A stretch of 64,000 bases of DNA from DAMBHY01 sp032068765 (GTDB lineage: Bacteria > Bacteroidota > Bacteroidia > Bacteroidales > Dysgonomonadaceae). Positions 44,074 through 53,336 of the stretch are shown here, piece by piece. The stretch covers positions 80,769 through 144,768 of the forward strand of contig DAMBHY010000005.1 in NCBI GenBank assembly GCA_032068765.1, in the 5' to 3' direction. The notes under the pieces are model-generated. The model worked only from the letters and a program-made list of their open reading frames with translations, made no database searches and had not been told where the DNA came from. The translations under genes and the position numbers were made by a program. The first letter of the stretch is position 1, and each line of letters starts with the position of its first letter.

Positions 44074-44299
44074 TTTCGAATCGAAATTAAGCAGAAAAGT
44101 TAATGACAGTTATATTTTGAAACGAGAAGAACCTCGTCACAAGAAATTCATCATGTTTTGTTATGTTTTTTTAACCGTCACAAGGAATTTTGACTGATTT
44201 CGAATCGAAATAGTCCAAAATTTTTGATGACGAAGTTAATTTCGAATGAAAAAAGAGTAAAATTTTAAAAGGATCGACTGATTTTGAGTTGAAATGGTC
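44074..44299. repeat. Dispersed dyad repeat, core TTTCGAaTCGAAA
   Basis: Copy 1 is TTTCGAATCGAAA near 44074-44087. Copy 2 spans 44192-44215 (GACTGATTTCGA then TCGAAATAGTC). Copy 3 spans 44276-44299 and matches copy 2 at 20 of 24 positions (GACTGATTTTGA...). Copies 2 and 3 are 84 bp apart. The C-to-T changes in copy 3 keep G-U pairing in an RNA hairpin. A partial copy TTTCGAAT also lies near 44240. The function is unknown; an operator or an RNA element are both possible. Confidence 0.6.
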
Positions 44300-44390
44300 G
44301 GAAAATTTGTGTTATCGTATGGTTTTGATTTTAAATCTCATAAAATATTTGGGTTCTTGTTTATCTTCTTAACCTATCAGTAAAAGTCAA

Positions 44391-44408
44391 AGGATGCAAA
44401 AGCATCCT
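44391..44408. repeat. Short perfect hairpin AGGATGC/GCATCCT
   Basis: Two 7-base arms around AAAA. There is no T tract downstream on either strand, so it is not an obvious terminator. Confidence 0.5.
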
Positions 44409-44540
44409 ATAATTTATGATGGTTTGTATTTTTAACTTCATTATAGAGATTTCGCAATAAGGTGATGAATACTTTTGGAGTTTGAAATGAAGATAGTTAT
44501 CCCAAGTATTCAACCTTCACTAGTTACACGTTAATAATAA

Positions 44541-44569
44541 TTGTTTTATAAGAAAAAAATATAATTTTG
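44541..44569 (+). promoter_or_regulatory. Probable promoter of the stub-GHKL/DUF3883 locus
   Basis: TTG at 44541-44543, 18 bp spacer and TAATTTTG (44562-44569). The -7 matches TAnnTTTG; the spacer is one base short of optimum. It lies 135 bp before the helicase stub and 343 bp before the large gene. Confidence 0.55.
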
Positions 44570-44703
44570 TATGTAGGTATGTTTGAAATTTAAGTGATTG
44601 TATTTGACTATATGTAGTAAAGTCATCTCAAGAGTACATGTATGCTTGGACATGATAATAAGTGAACCATAAGTTACCATAAATAATGAGGTTTAAACAC
44701 ATA

Positions 44704-44903
44704 ATGAATTTTACACCGGGACGACGAATCACCAACCATGGAGAAGATTTTATCCTCAATGATGTAGAAAGAAATGGAAACCATTGGATTCTAAAAGCTA
44801 AAGGGATTTCCTAATTGGTGAAAGGGAAGCAATTTGTTTTTGATACAGAAACAGATGAGAGATACAAGTTGTTGATCCAAGAAATACAAAATTAGTAGCG
44901 TAG
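44704..44903 (+). pseudogene. Broken N-terminal stub of a helicase-like protein
   Basis: An ATG at 44704 opens MNFTPGRRITNHGEDFILND, runs to an in-frame TAA at 44812 (codon 37, one base from GAA) and continues LVKGKQFVFDTETDERYK. A frameshift follows: the next frame reads VDPRNTKLVA up to a stop at 44901. Pattern TPGxR...GEDF...KGIS(E)LVKG..F.FDT...DPxNTKLV is what I recall at the start of SNF2-type helicases in DISARM-like and DUF3883-linked loci. The helicase core is absent: the next gene begins 8 bp later. The assignment rests on recall of the motif, not a search. Confidence 0.6.
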
Positions 44904-44911
44904 ACACTATA

Positions 44912-47900
44912 ATGATAGAGAAGAAAAAGATAGAATCTTTAATTGAAAGATATAGAAGGACCTATATTGATAATCCATCGATTATGCTCTCTGGCTATAG
45001 GCAGGAAAAACAAACTGTAGCCGATTATAATGGTCGTCAGCTACTCGAATTGATACAGAATGCTGATGATGCCAAAAGTGATGTTGTTTATATAAAGTTA
45101 GATACTGAACAAGAACTATTAACCATATCAAATGTGGGTAATGGGTTTAGTATTGATGGTGTGGAGTCTCTTATGTACACAGGACTTACTACCAAAAATA
45201 AAAGTGAATATATAGGTAACAAAGGTTTGGGCTTCCGAGCTGTATTAAATTGGGCTGATTGGGTTGAAGTACGTACTAAAGGAGTTAGTTTTCGTTTTTC
45301 TAAAGAGTATTCTGTATCATTTTATCATGATGAACTACTGAAACATAGGACTGTAGAAGAAAAAGTTAGAACTGAGAGGGATGAAAGGAGATTAGAGCAG
45401 AATGAGATTCCAATTGCAACTTTAGCTTTCCCAAAAATTACAGACAATAAAACCAATTATGAAACAAGTATCGTTTTAAAATATAAAAATGATTATCTAC
45501 CATCTATTAAAGAACAATTGGAGCATATAAGCGAGGAGATTTTATTGTTTCTGCCAAATGTGGAAACAATAAAATATGAAAATGGAGACATAGCAAAAGT
45601 ATTAAAGAAAGAAACAACTGGTCATAAAGGACTTGTAGATATTAATGGATCAAGATGGAATATTTTTAGATCTGAAGAGAATGAATATGATAAATTAAAA
45701 TTCAATTATGCTATTGCATGGAAAGATGACTTAAAAGAACAGGGTAAGTTTTATACATATTTTCCAACAGATGTTAGTACAAATCTACCAAGTTTTATTC
45801 ATGCAACTTTTGATTTAACGAATAATAGAAAAGAGATAAATAACTCTGATGATAATAAATATATTTTAGAGCAAATAATATCCAGTTTAGCGGAGATTAC
45901 TGAAAATAAAATTAAAAACAAATCAAATCCTAACTGGAATGCTTATCGTTTCTTAACAACATGTAACAGGGATAATAGAAAGGTATTAGATGACTTTTAC
46001 AAACTACTTCGTGATAAGCGTGAAGAGATAGGGGTATATCCTACCGTAGATGGTAAGTATGTAACAAAAAACGAAGTTTTTTATCATGGTAGTAGCTTCT
46101 CTGCGTGGGTTGAAGAGAATGAGCTAGGTGATTTCTTTCCTAATTTGATGAAAGCACCAAACTTATCAATGAATGTAGATTGCAGTAACCTAAAGAAGTA
46201 CGATAAGAATGATTTTATAGAACATATAAGTTACTTTACAGAAGTGGAGTTCCTAGAATTAGAAAAGCGTATTGAACTGATTTCGTTAATAGTTAAGAAT
46301 GTAGAGAACTTCCATAAAGTTTATGGTGATATCAAACTACCATTACTGATAGACCGTAATGGTAAAATTGCATCTGTAAATAAACGAGTTTTTACTCATG
46401 GCGATAAAATCTCTGATATCAAACTTCCAAAATATATTGATGATATCTCTTTTATCTCATTAGACCTATACGATGGATTGAAAAAAAGTTTGAGTGATGA
46501 GATTAAAAATAAAAGAATTGATGGGGATAGTGGTGATTCTCGTGCCATTAAAAGAATTTTAGACCCATACGTAAATATTGGTTCTGATGACATTACAGAT
46601 GTCATACAGCTCATTGTTTCTCAAACAAATACTGAGATTAAAGAGGGTAATCCAAGAGAAATAATCGTTGAGATGATTTCATCTTTATATTCCATTTTTA
46701 GCTCTAATAAAGATAGACGAGGAAACTTAACAACAATTCAGAATATCCCATTATTAACTAGATCGGGAAATATAAAGAATTCCGATAGTTTATACTTTGG
46801 AGATGACTATTTAGGTAATTCAGTTGAAAGCTTGATTTTTGACGGGGTCCGTTCGGACGATGACTACTTAGCGCCATATTCTAATTTTGGTATTGAAGGA
46901 GATAATGAGGATATATATAGGTTTTTTGCATGGCTGAATGTGAATAGGTACTCAAGATATGAGGAAAAGGCAATCTCAAAAAATCTGTGGGAAAATGATG
47001 CCTATACCACATTTGTGCTTGAAACTGTAAATGGAGAAGTAAGTAATTGTCATAAAATCTATAATAGGACTAAAATTATTGGACTAGACGAATATTTGAA
47101 AAATATAGACTTTAGCATCGAAAAGTTAATAGCATGGATAGCTAAGGATGAAAGGTTTTTAGGTTATTTAAGTTCAGGTAATAATGATTATTTTAAAACA
47201 GAATACAATAGAAATACAACTACACTAAAGGACTTTCCATCGTATATTAAATATACAATTATGGATTCAGGTATATTGGATAATGTTGTTTTATCAAAGC
47301 CGCTCGTTGATATTGCTTCTGTTCGTTTTTTGGACGATAATCATGTAATATTTAAAAAACTTGGGATACCTGACTATAAAGTAAAAGAAATAGCAGTGGC
47401 ATTAAATATGAAGCTATCTTTTAATGAGCTGAGTCCAAATACAGTATATGAAATTTTGAAAGTTAGAACAGGTAAAGAGGAAGTAATTACTCAGCAAGAA
47501 TATAAGTTCTTTTATGACTACTTTAAAGCTAATGAAGATACGCAGCTAAAAAATTATAAATATAATTTTGAAGACTTACACTATTATGCGCGAAAGGGTG
47601 GAATTGGATCTAGATTAGAGTTACAGCCAGTAGATAATGTGTACTATTCGGATAATAAGATTTTGCCTCAAAAACTTTTAAATAAATATTGGATTCTTAA
47701 TCTTCAAAGAAGAGCTGGTGAAAATCAGGTAAAGAAGTTTTTTGGTGTGAAACTGATTAAGGATTTGATTAAAGATTTACGTATTAGTGACGTGGTGCCT
47801 AATGATGCCGAAAGTGAGCTAAATAGACATTTAGCATCAATCAAACCTTATATTCTTGCCTATAGATTGGAGACATTGCAAAATGAAAATGAAAAAAGAG

Positions 47901-49492
47901 AAGCAGCCAGAGCTATCGACTCGCTTGTGGTAAAGCTTGTAGAGGATGCTGTGTTTCAGTTTAATAATGAAGAGATTATTACGTTTGATAATTATGATTC
48001 CATATATAAAGACAATGAGTTCTATATAAAGTTTGAACATTCCTTATCGGTAGAAAGATTGCAGAATGATCCACTCTTTTGTGATGTGATAGCAGAGATG
48101 TACTGCATTGTTTTTAAGGTAAATGACTTGAAGAATGTTTTTAGACGTATCTTTAAAGATGGTTTTGTAGAGAGTAAACATATATTAGAATCTGACGAGA
48201 AAACTAACCTACTTGAGAAGGCTAAAGAGCTACTAGGTATTAGTGATTCAGAGAAAAGGTTTTGGCAAAGCATTTTTAAAGAAAAATCATATAAGATTGG
48301 AGAGGTAAAAAATGATGAGGAATTTGTGGAAATTATTGAGCAAACAATTCAAGCTAAATTGCCCGAATGCTATAGAAGGGTTAATTTCTCTGATATTACA
48401 GATGAAAATGGTGTGAAACTATTAAAATGGTTGTATGATTCAACTATCTTGAGCCCTAATCTTGCTGATGTACTTGGAGAAAACGGATTGGTGAATTATC
48501 ATAAACGTAAACTTGAAGATAAGGTTAGAGGTTTTATTTCAACATTTGAGAAACACTTGTGGTATCAAGCCAATGTTTCTAAAGATATCAAACTGAAAAA
48601 GGACTATTATAGACAAATTATTACTTTTGATAACTCTGTTGCTGATGGAAGGTATGTAAACTTTTGTGAGAAGAACAAATATCAATTATACCCTGACTAT
48701 GATGTCGCAATATATGATTTTGTTGAAGAAGAATATAAAATTGACTTGCAGAGCTTTATAGAAGATGTAAATGTAGTAGATACAAGATACGATGACTTGA
48801 TAAGTAATTACTCTTTTGGTGATAGTGTAGAAGATATTAAGAAAATCCTTCAAGCTAAAGATATTGAAATATATAGTTTACTATACTTTGATGGTTATAA
48901 TGAAAAAGTAAAAGAAGCATTAGAAGAAGAGAGGATAAACTATGAAGAAGAGGTATCGAATGACGTCAATGATACAATATTTGATGTGTCGAAGATTGAG
49001 CTATTTGAAACTAGTATTGATAGGCGAATAGTAGGTTATACGACAAATAATAATAGAAATAGAATAGGGAGTGCTGTAACATCGAAGTCTAATCGTAGAA
49101 AAGCACGAGCAGGGAAGCGTGAAGAAGAAAAAGTTTATCAGGTTCTAAAACATAATGGATATGAAGTTAGGCATGTGTCAAAAAAGACTGATAGTAAACA
49201 TTATGATATAGAGTATAAAAGTAAAGAAGACTCTGTATGGCGTTTTCTGGAAGTAAAAAAAGACTCGGGTGGATATTTTTATTTAAGTAAGGCGGAAAAA
49301 GATACAGCATTGTCAAAAGATTATACTAATAGGTATGATATAGCAATTGTTAGTGATACAGAAGTAAGAATAGTAAAAGGACTATTTGATTTTGAAGAGG
49401 AAAGCTTTGAAAATAACTCTAAGTTTTATGCGGAGCCAACAGAGTTTATTATTAGTTTTGATATTAAAGATAACAAACAGGAAAAATGCTAA
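44912..49492 (+). CDS. Large GHKL (sacsin-like) ATPase with C-terminal DUF3883-like nuclease domain
   Basis: Protein of 1526 residues. The N-terminal GHKL/sacsin-type ATP site shows LLELIQNADDAKSD (E46, N50, D52/D53), SNVGNGFS (residues 73-80; the usual DxGxG Asp is replaced) and IGNKGLGFRAVLNW (101-114). The long middle part has no domain I recognise. The C-terminus (about 1395-1500) looks like a DUF3883/PD-(D/E)XK fold: REEEK (E1404-1406), HYDIEY (D1432) and FLEVKK (E1447, K1449). Proteins of this type occur in prokaryotic defence loci, often beside SNF2 helicases, so an antiphage or DNA-surveillance role is likely but unproven. Codon use is very A/T-rich compared with neighbours. It follows a broken helicase stub. 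Confidence 0.8.
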   Translation: MIEKKKIESLIERYRRTYIDNPSIMLSGYRQEKQTVADYNGRQLLELIQNADDAKSDVVYIKLDTEQELLTISNVGNGFSIDGVESLMYTGLTTKNKSEYIGNKGLGFRAVLNWADWVEVRTKGVSFRFSKEYSVSFYHDELLKHRTVEEKVRTERDERRLEQNEIPIATLAFPKITDNKTNYETSIVLKYKNDYLPSIKEQLEHISEEILLFLPNVETIKYENGDIAKVLKKETTGHKGLVDINGSRWNIFRSEENEYDKLKFNYAIAWKDDLKEQGKFYTYFPTDVSTNLPSFIHATFDLTNNRKEINNSDDNKYILEQIISSLAEITENKIKNKSNPNWNAYRFLTTCNRDNRKVLDDFYKLLRDKREEIGVYPTVDGKYVTKNEVFYHGSSFSAWVEENELGDFFPNLMKAPNLSMNVDCSNLKKYDKNDFIEHISYFTEVEFLELEKRIELISLIVKNVENFHKVYGDIKLPLLIDRNGKIASVNKRVFTHGDKISDIKLPKYIDDISFISLDLYDGLKKSLSDEIKNKRIDGDSGDSRAIKRILDPYVNIGSDDITDVIQLIVSQTNTEIKEGNPREIIVEMISSLYSIFSSNKDRRGNLTTIQNIPLLTRSGNIKNSDSLYFGDDYLGNSVESLIFDGVRSDDDYLAPYSNFGIEGDNEDIYRFFAWLNVNRYSRYEEKAISKNLWENDAYTTFVLETVNGEVSNCHKIYNRTKIIGLDEYLKNIDFSIEKLIAWIAKDERFLGYLSSGNNDYFKTEYNRNTTTLKDFPSYIKYTIMDSGILDNVVLSKPLVDIASVRFLDDNHVIFKKLGIPDYKVKEIAVALNMKLSFNELSPNTVYEILKVRTGKEEVITQQEYKFFYDYFKANEDTQLKNYKYNFEDLHYYARKGGIGSRLELQPVDNVYYSDNKILPQKLLNKYWILNLQRRAGENQVKKFFGVKLIKDLIKDLRISDVVPNDAESELNRHLASIKPYILAYRLETLQNENEKREAARAIDSLVVKLVEDAVFQFNNEEIITFDNYDSIYKDNEFYIKFEHSLSVERLQNDPLFCDVIAEMYCIVFKVNDLKNVFRRIFKDGFVESKHILESDEKTNLLEKAKELLGISDSEKRFWQSIFKEKSYKIGEVKNDEEFVEIIEQTIQAKLPECYRRVNFSDITDENGVKLLKWLYDSTILSPNLADVLGENGLVNYHKRKLEDKVRGFISTFEKHLWYQANVSKDIKLKKDYYRQIITFDNSVADGRYVNFCEKNKYQLYPDYDVAIYDFVEEEYKIDLQSFIEDVNVVDTRYDDLISNYSFGDSVEDIKKILQAKDIEIYSLLYFDGYNEKVKEALEEERINYEEEVSNDVNDTIFDVSKIELFETSIDRRIVGYTTNNNRNRIGSAVTSKSNRRKARAGKREEEKVYQVLKHNGYEVRHVSKKTDSKHYDIEYKSKEDSVWRFLEVKKDSGGYFYLSKAEKDTALSKDYTNRYDIAIVSDTEVRIVKGLFDFEEESFENNSKFYAEPTEFIISFDIKDNKQEKC

Positions 49493-49887
49493 GTTACTAC
49501 AAACTATAAAGAAAGGAATCCATTTTTTCCTACTTAAAAGGTACATTTATATTTCGTAAGCGTATAGTAAAAAGCATTTTATCAAACTAAGGCAGATAAG
49601 CAAAAAGAAGAACATCTTAAAAAGTGAGAAGGCTCTTCTTCATGTAACTTGTAGTAAGCATTAAACCAATGAGTGTAGATTAATAAACTAACCTTTGTAA
49701 ATGTACAGATATTTACAAATCAAATAACCAGAAACTAATTTACTTATCACTTTTATTGAAAAGCAGATTTTGAATATAATTTAGATTATAGAGCACTATT
49801 AAAGGAGAGTTCCTTCTCCAATTATCAGAACAATTAATTAGTTTTCAAATCAGAAAAATGAGGTGCAAAAGTGTAGTGCAATATAAA
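49493..49887. other. Gene-poor gap after the GHKL/DUF3883 gene
   Basis: About 395 bp of AT-rich DNA with no coding signal. No copy of the tRNA-Leu(CAA) 3' end was found at the far side of the island, and no clear attachment site. No terminator with a T tract was seen directly after the large gene. Confidence 0.6.
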
Positions 49888-49925
49888 TACAAAAACCATA
49901 ATCGATTGTCATCAATTATGGTTTT
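49888..49925 (-). terminator. Terminator of tRNA-Leu(CAA)
   Basis: Stem AAAACCATAAT (49892-49902) / ATTATGGTTTT (49915-49925), perfect 11 bp, read on the minus strand with TTTTTG after the stem. Confidence 0.82.
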
Positions 49926-49936
49926 GTCTTTTAAAG

Positions 49937-50020
49937 TACCCAGAGCCGGGATCGAACCGGCATGGAAGTGAATCCACTGGTGTTTGAGACCAGCGCGTCT
50001 ACCAATTCCGCCATCTGGGC
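49937..50020 (-). tRNA. tRNA-Leu(CAA)
   Basis: Class II tRNA of 84 nt on the minus strand. Acceptor arms GCCCAGA/TCTGGGT with a G1-U72 pair, anticodon stem CTGGT/ACCAG and loop CTCAAAC (CAA), plus a long variable arm. A discriminator followed by C; CCA not encoded. Confidence 0.96.
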
Positions 50021-50038
50021 ATTTGTAAAAAGTGAGTG

Positions 50039-50046
50039 CAAAATTA
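50039..50046 (-). promoter_or_regulatory. -7 box of tRNA-Leu(CAA)
   Basis: Minus-strand TAATTTTG (plus CAAAATTA) fits TAnnTTTG, 18 bp before the tRNA; the -33 is weak. Confidence 0.5.
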
Positions 50047-50114
50047 CTCATATTTTTTTATTATCCTAATCTTACGCATACTTTTTTTGAAACATATCGT
50101 CCAATATCATCTGA

Positions 50115-50146
50115 TTTGCTATTTTATATCTACTTTTGTAGCTTTG
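50115..50146 (+). promoter_or_regulatory. Promoter of the barrel protein-ligA unit
   Basis: TTTG (50115-50118), 20 bp spacer and TAGCTTTG (50139-50146): an excellent Bacteroidetes consensus, 30 bp before the start codon at 50177. Confidence 0.82.
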
Positions 50147-50176
50147 CAATAAGGATATAATAATCAATAAACAACT

Positions 50177-51274
50177 ATGTTTACTACACACTTCCGCAAC
50201 ATAAAAATTATTCTTGGATCCCTATTATTCCTGCTTTACTCCCCGTTTTCGCAATCCCAAAGCAACTACAAATGGAGTGTTGGTTTCAATTATTTCTTCG
50301 ATAACAACGAATATGGCAAATCGAGCTACACTTCTTCGCAAACAATGAACGGAATATGGCTGAAACCAACACTGGGATACACCTGGGATGAAAAAAACAG
50401 CATATACGCGGGCGTAAACCTACTGAAGATTGCGGGAACCGAAGAAATAATAGACAAAACAAAACTTACTCTTTACTACGAATACAGCAACCCGAAGGTT
50501 ATATTCAAAGCGGGTGCTTTTCCAAAAGAAGAAACCCTGAGCAACTATAACAATTTCTTCTTTTCGGATTCTATTCGTAATTTCGAGCCGGTAATGAGCG
50601 GCATTTTCTGGCAGATTGGCAGAGGAGATACATTTTTTAATCTGTGGTTAGACTGGACAAGCTACGCAAATGAAACCCGTCGCGAAAGGTTCTATTTCGG
50701 ATTCTCGGGAAAATATACACGCGGATTGATGTTCGCGGATTTTCAATCTTATTTCCATCACAATGCCAACACTCTTCCTCCAACAGAGGGCGAAGGTGTA
50801 CGCGAAAACATGCAGGTGCAGTCTACAGCGGGTATTCATTATACAAACGAAAACTCTTTAGAACTTCTAGCCGCAGCAGGCATATTGGCAGGAGTGGAAA
50901 GAGATCGTCGGTATGATGATGCGGTGTACAAACCAATAGGACTGGTTGGACGTTTGAACGCAGAATTCGCGGGAATCGGTACAAACAACACATTATATAT
51001 AGGCGACCACCGCATGTACATGTATCCATTATTCGGAAGTGACCTCTACGCTGGTAATCCTTTTTTACGTGGAAAAAGTTATCTGAGAAGTGAATGGTAT
51101 GTGCACATAATAGAATCACCGAGAGTAAGTGCGAAGCTTAACTGCAACCTTCATTTTTCTGAAAAAAATCTGATGTTTCAGCAGATGCTGACTGTCACTG
51201 CAAATATAGGCAATTTCCTTCCTGAGGATATTCGTGCTTACAAAAGGATGCCCTGGAAAAGGCTGTTTGAATAA
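50177..51274 (+). CDS. Putative outer membrane beta-barrel protein, function unknown
   Basis: Exported protein of 365 residues. A signal peptide (residues 1-28, ending FSQSQS) precedes a beta-strand-rich body with frequent aromatic residues at strand ends (SVGFNYFFDNNEYG, RERFYFGFSGKY), as in outer-membrane barrels. I do not recognise the family. Acidic residues and Asn/Gly-rich loops are scattered. It has a strong promoter and is followed 19 bp later by ligA, so the two are likely co-transcribed. Confidence 0.72.
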   Translation: MFTTHFRNIKIILGSLLFLLYSPFSQSQSNYKWSVGFNYFFDNNEYGKSSYTSSQTMNGIWLKPTLGYTWDEKNSIYAGVNLLKIAGTEEIIDKTKLTLYYEYSNPKVIFKAGAFPKEETLSNYNNFFFSDSIRNFEPVMSGIFWQIGRGDTFFNLWLDWTSYANETRRERFYFGFSGKYTRGLMFADFQSYFHHNANTLPPTEGEGVRENMQVQSTAGIHYTNENSLELLAAAGILAGVERDRRYDDAVYKPIGLVGRLNAEFAGIGTNNTLYIGDHRMYMYPLFGSDLYAGNPFLRGKSYLRSEWYVHIIESPRVSAKLNCNLHFSEKNLMFQQMLTVTANIGNFLPEDIRAYKRMPWKRLFE

Positions 51275-51293
51275 CTTATGTCTAAAAAGAATC

Positions 51294-53336
51294 ATGGTTA
51301 CACTATTTGACGATATTGAAGAAACCCCATCTCCTAAAGATATTAAAGTAAAAAAGAGAATAGAGGAGTTGCGCAATGACTTGCATCTCCACAATTATAA
51401 TTATTACGTTCTTTCGCAACCTACAATTTCGGATAAGGAATTTGATATAAAGATGCGCGAACTTTCAGACCTGGAAGAATTATATCCGCAGTTTTTCGAC
51501 CCTAACTCTCCTACCCTTCGTGTGGGAAGCGACCTCACGAAGAATTTCAAACAGGTTGCGCACAAAAGGCAGATGCTTTCGCTGCAAAATACGTATTCTC
51601 AAGGCGAAGTAGCAGAATTTTACAATCGTGTAAAAAAAGGGTTAAATGAAGATTTTGAAATTGTGTGCGAATTGAAATATGACGGCACTTCCATATCGCT
51701 TCATTATGAAAACGGTAAGCTCGTGCAAGCTCTAACGCGCGGTGATGGAAAGAAAGGTGATGATGTGACAACCAACGTTCGCACCATTCGTTCCATTCCA
51801 CTGATTCTGCATGGTGATAATATTCCCGAAAGTATCGAGATGCGTGGCGAAATATTGATGTCGTGGAAAACCTTTGAAGAACTGAACGAACAACGTGCTA
51901 GACAGGAAGAACAACTATTTGCCAATCCGCGCAATGCCGCTTCTGGCACATTAAAGATACAGGATTCAAAAGTGGTGGCTGCCCGCAAACTGGATTCTTA
52001 CATTTATTATATGCTCGGTGATGGTCTTCCCTCCGATAGTCATTTTGAGAATATGCAGTATGCATCTAAATGGAAACTGAAGATTTCAGATGCGATAAAA
52101 AAATGCAAAACACTGGAGGAAGTGTTTGAATTCATCGATTACTGGGATATTAACCGTAAAACACTACCCGTGCCCACAGATGGCGTTGTTCTGAAAGTGG
52201 ATAGTCTGATGCAGCAACGCAATTTGGGAAACACATCTAAATTTCCACGTTGGGCGATTGCTTATAAATTTATTGCAGAAAGAGCGATTACCCGCCTCAA
52301 ATCAGTCTCGTATCAGGTGGGTCGCACCGGAGCAGTTACGCCTGTCGCCAATCTGGAACCTGTTCTTTTATCGGGAACAACCGTAAAGAGGGCTTCGCTT
52401 TACAACGAAGATGCCATCAACGCGCTAGATTTGCACATAGATGATATGGTGTATGTGGAAAAAGGTGGCGAAATCATACCTAAAATCACGGAAGTGGATA
52501 CCGATTCCCGAAAACCGGAGAGCGAGAAGGTGGCTTTTATAAAAAAATGTCCCGATTGCGATAGTCCGCTTGTTCGTGATGAAGGCGAAGCAGTGCATTA
52601 TTGTCCCAATTCGTTGGGATGTCCGCCGCAGATAAAAGGTAAGATTGAGCATTTTGTTACGCGCAAAGCGATGGATATCGTTATAGGTCCTGAAACCATT
52701 GCCTTATTGTATGAGAAGAAACTGATTAAAGACGCGGCAGATTTATACACGCTTCGTTATGAAGATTTGGTACAGTTGGAACGATGGGCGGAAACAAGCG
52801 CGAAAAATCTTATTGACAGCATTGAAAAATCCAAGTCAGTACCTTACGAACGCGTTTTGTATGCATTGGGAATTCGTTATGTGGGAGAAACTGTAGCACA
52901 AAAGCTTGCCCAAGCGTTCCCAAATATTGAGACACTCCAAAACGCCACGTTGGAACAACTGACTTCGGTAGAAGAAATTGGTGAACGCATTGCGGAAAGC
53001 GTTATCGAATTTTTCCAGAATCCTATTTCAAGAGGTTTTGTGGAAAGATTGAAATCCCACCAACTTCAATTCGCAGTAAATGAAGAAAAGCTTGCATCTA
53101 AAACAGATAAGCTGAAAGATAAAACCATTGTTATCAGCGGTACATTCGTACTTCATTCACGCGATGAATACAAAGCCATGATCCTGCAACACGGCGGCAG
53201 CAACAGCGGCTCTGTTTCAAAAAAAACTGATTACATACTGGCAGGAGAAAATATGGGTCCTGCAAAACTCGAAAAAGCCGAGAAGTTGGGCATTAAGCTG
53301 ATTAATGAAGAAGAATTTTTGAAAATGATTGAATAG
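51294..53336 (+). CDS. ligA: NAD-dependent DNA ligase LigA
   Basis: Replicative DNA ligase of 680 residues from the ATG at 51294; an earlier in-frame ATG at 51234 would overlap the preceding gene by 41 bp and add an untypical leader. The adenylation domain has the active-site lysine K128 in CELKYDGTSI, followed by the OB fold. A zinc finger with CPDCDSPL and CPNSLGCPP is present, then helix-hairpin-helix repeats and a C-terminal BRCT domain (about residues 600-680). All modules are present, so it should be functional. Confidence 0.97.
   Translation: MVTLFDDIEETPSPKDIKVKKRIEELRNDLHLHNYNYYVLSQPTISDKEFDIKMRELSDLEELYPQFFDPNSPTLRVGSDLTKNFKQVAHKRQMLSLQNTYSQGEVAEFYNRVKKGLNEDFEIVCELKYDGTSISLHYENGKLVQALTRGDGKKGDDVTTNVRTIRSIPLILHGDNIPESIEMRGEILMSWKTFEELNEQRARQEEQLFANPRNAASGTLKIQDSKVVAARKLDSYIYYMLGDGLPSDSHFENMQYASKWKLKISDAIKKCKTLEEVFEFIDYWDINRKTLPVPTDGVVLKVDSLMQQRNLGNTSKFPRWAIAYKFIAERAITRLKSVSYQVGRTGAVTPVANLEPVLLSGTTVKRASLYNEDAINALDLHIDDMVYVEKGGEIIPKITEVDTDSRKPESEKVAFIKKCPDCDSPLVRDEGEAVHYCPNSLGCPPQIKGKIEHFVTRKAMDIVIGPETIALLYEKKLIKDAADLYTLRYEDLVQLERWAETSAKNLIDSIEKSKSVPYERVLYALGIRYVGETVAQKLAQAFPNIETLQNATLEQLTSVEEIGERIAESVIEFFQNPISRGFVERLKSHQLQFAVNEEKLASKTDKLKDKTIVISGTFVLHSRDEYKAMILQHGGSNSGSVSKKTDYILAGENMGPAKLEKAEKLGIKLINEEEFLKMIE

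Larger units (their letters stand above)
43776..44703. other. Long non-coding gap with dyad repeats upstream of the defence-like gene
   Basis: 928 bp without a coding region. It contains a 7 bp hairpin CTCGTCA/TGACGAG (44051-44069), three related dyad elements, a pair of CGTCACAAGrAATT repeats (44135-44148 and 44176-44189), a perfect AGGATGC/GCATCCT hairpin and a likely promoter near the 3' end. The rest is plain AT-rich DNA. Confidence 0.7.

Noticed and set aside
44041..44300. CRISPR-like array
   Set aside because: The repeats are only three or four, unequal in length and spacing, and diverged; no cas gene is present.
42374..50020. tRNA-Leu(CAA) as attachment site of the accessory island
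   Set aside because: No duplicate of the tRNA 3' end was found at the left end of the island and no integrase gene lies inside it, so integration at this tRNA is not supported.
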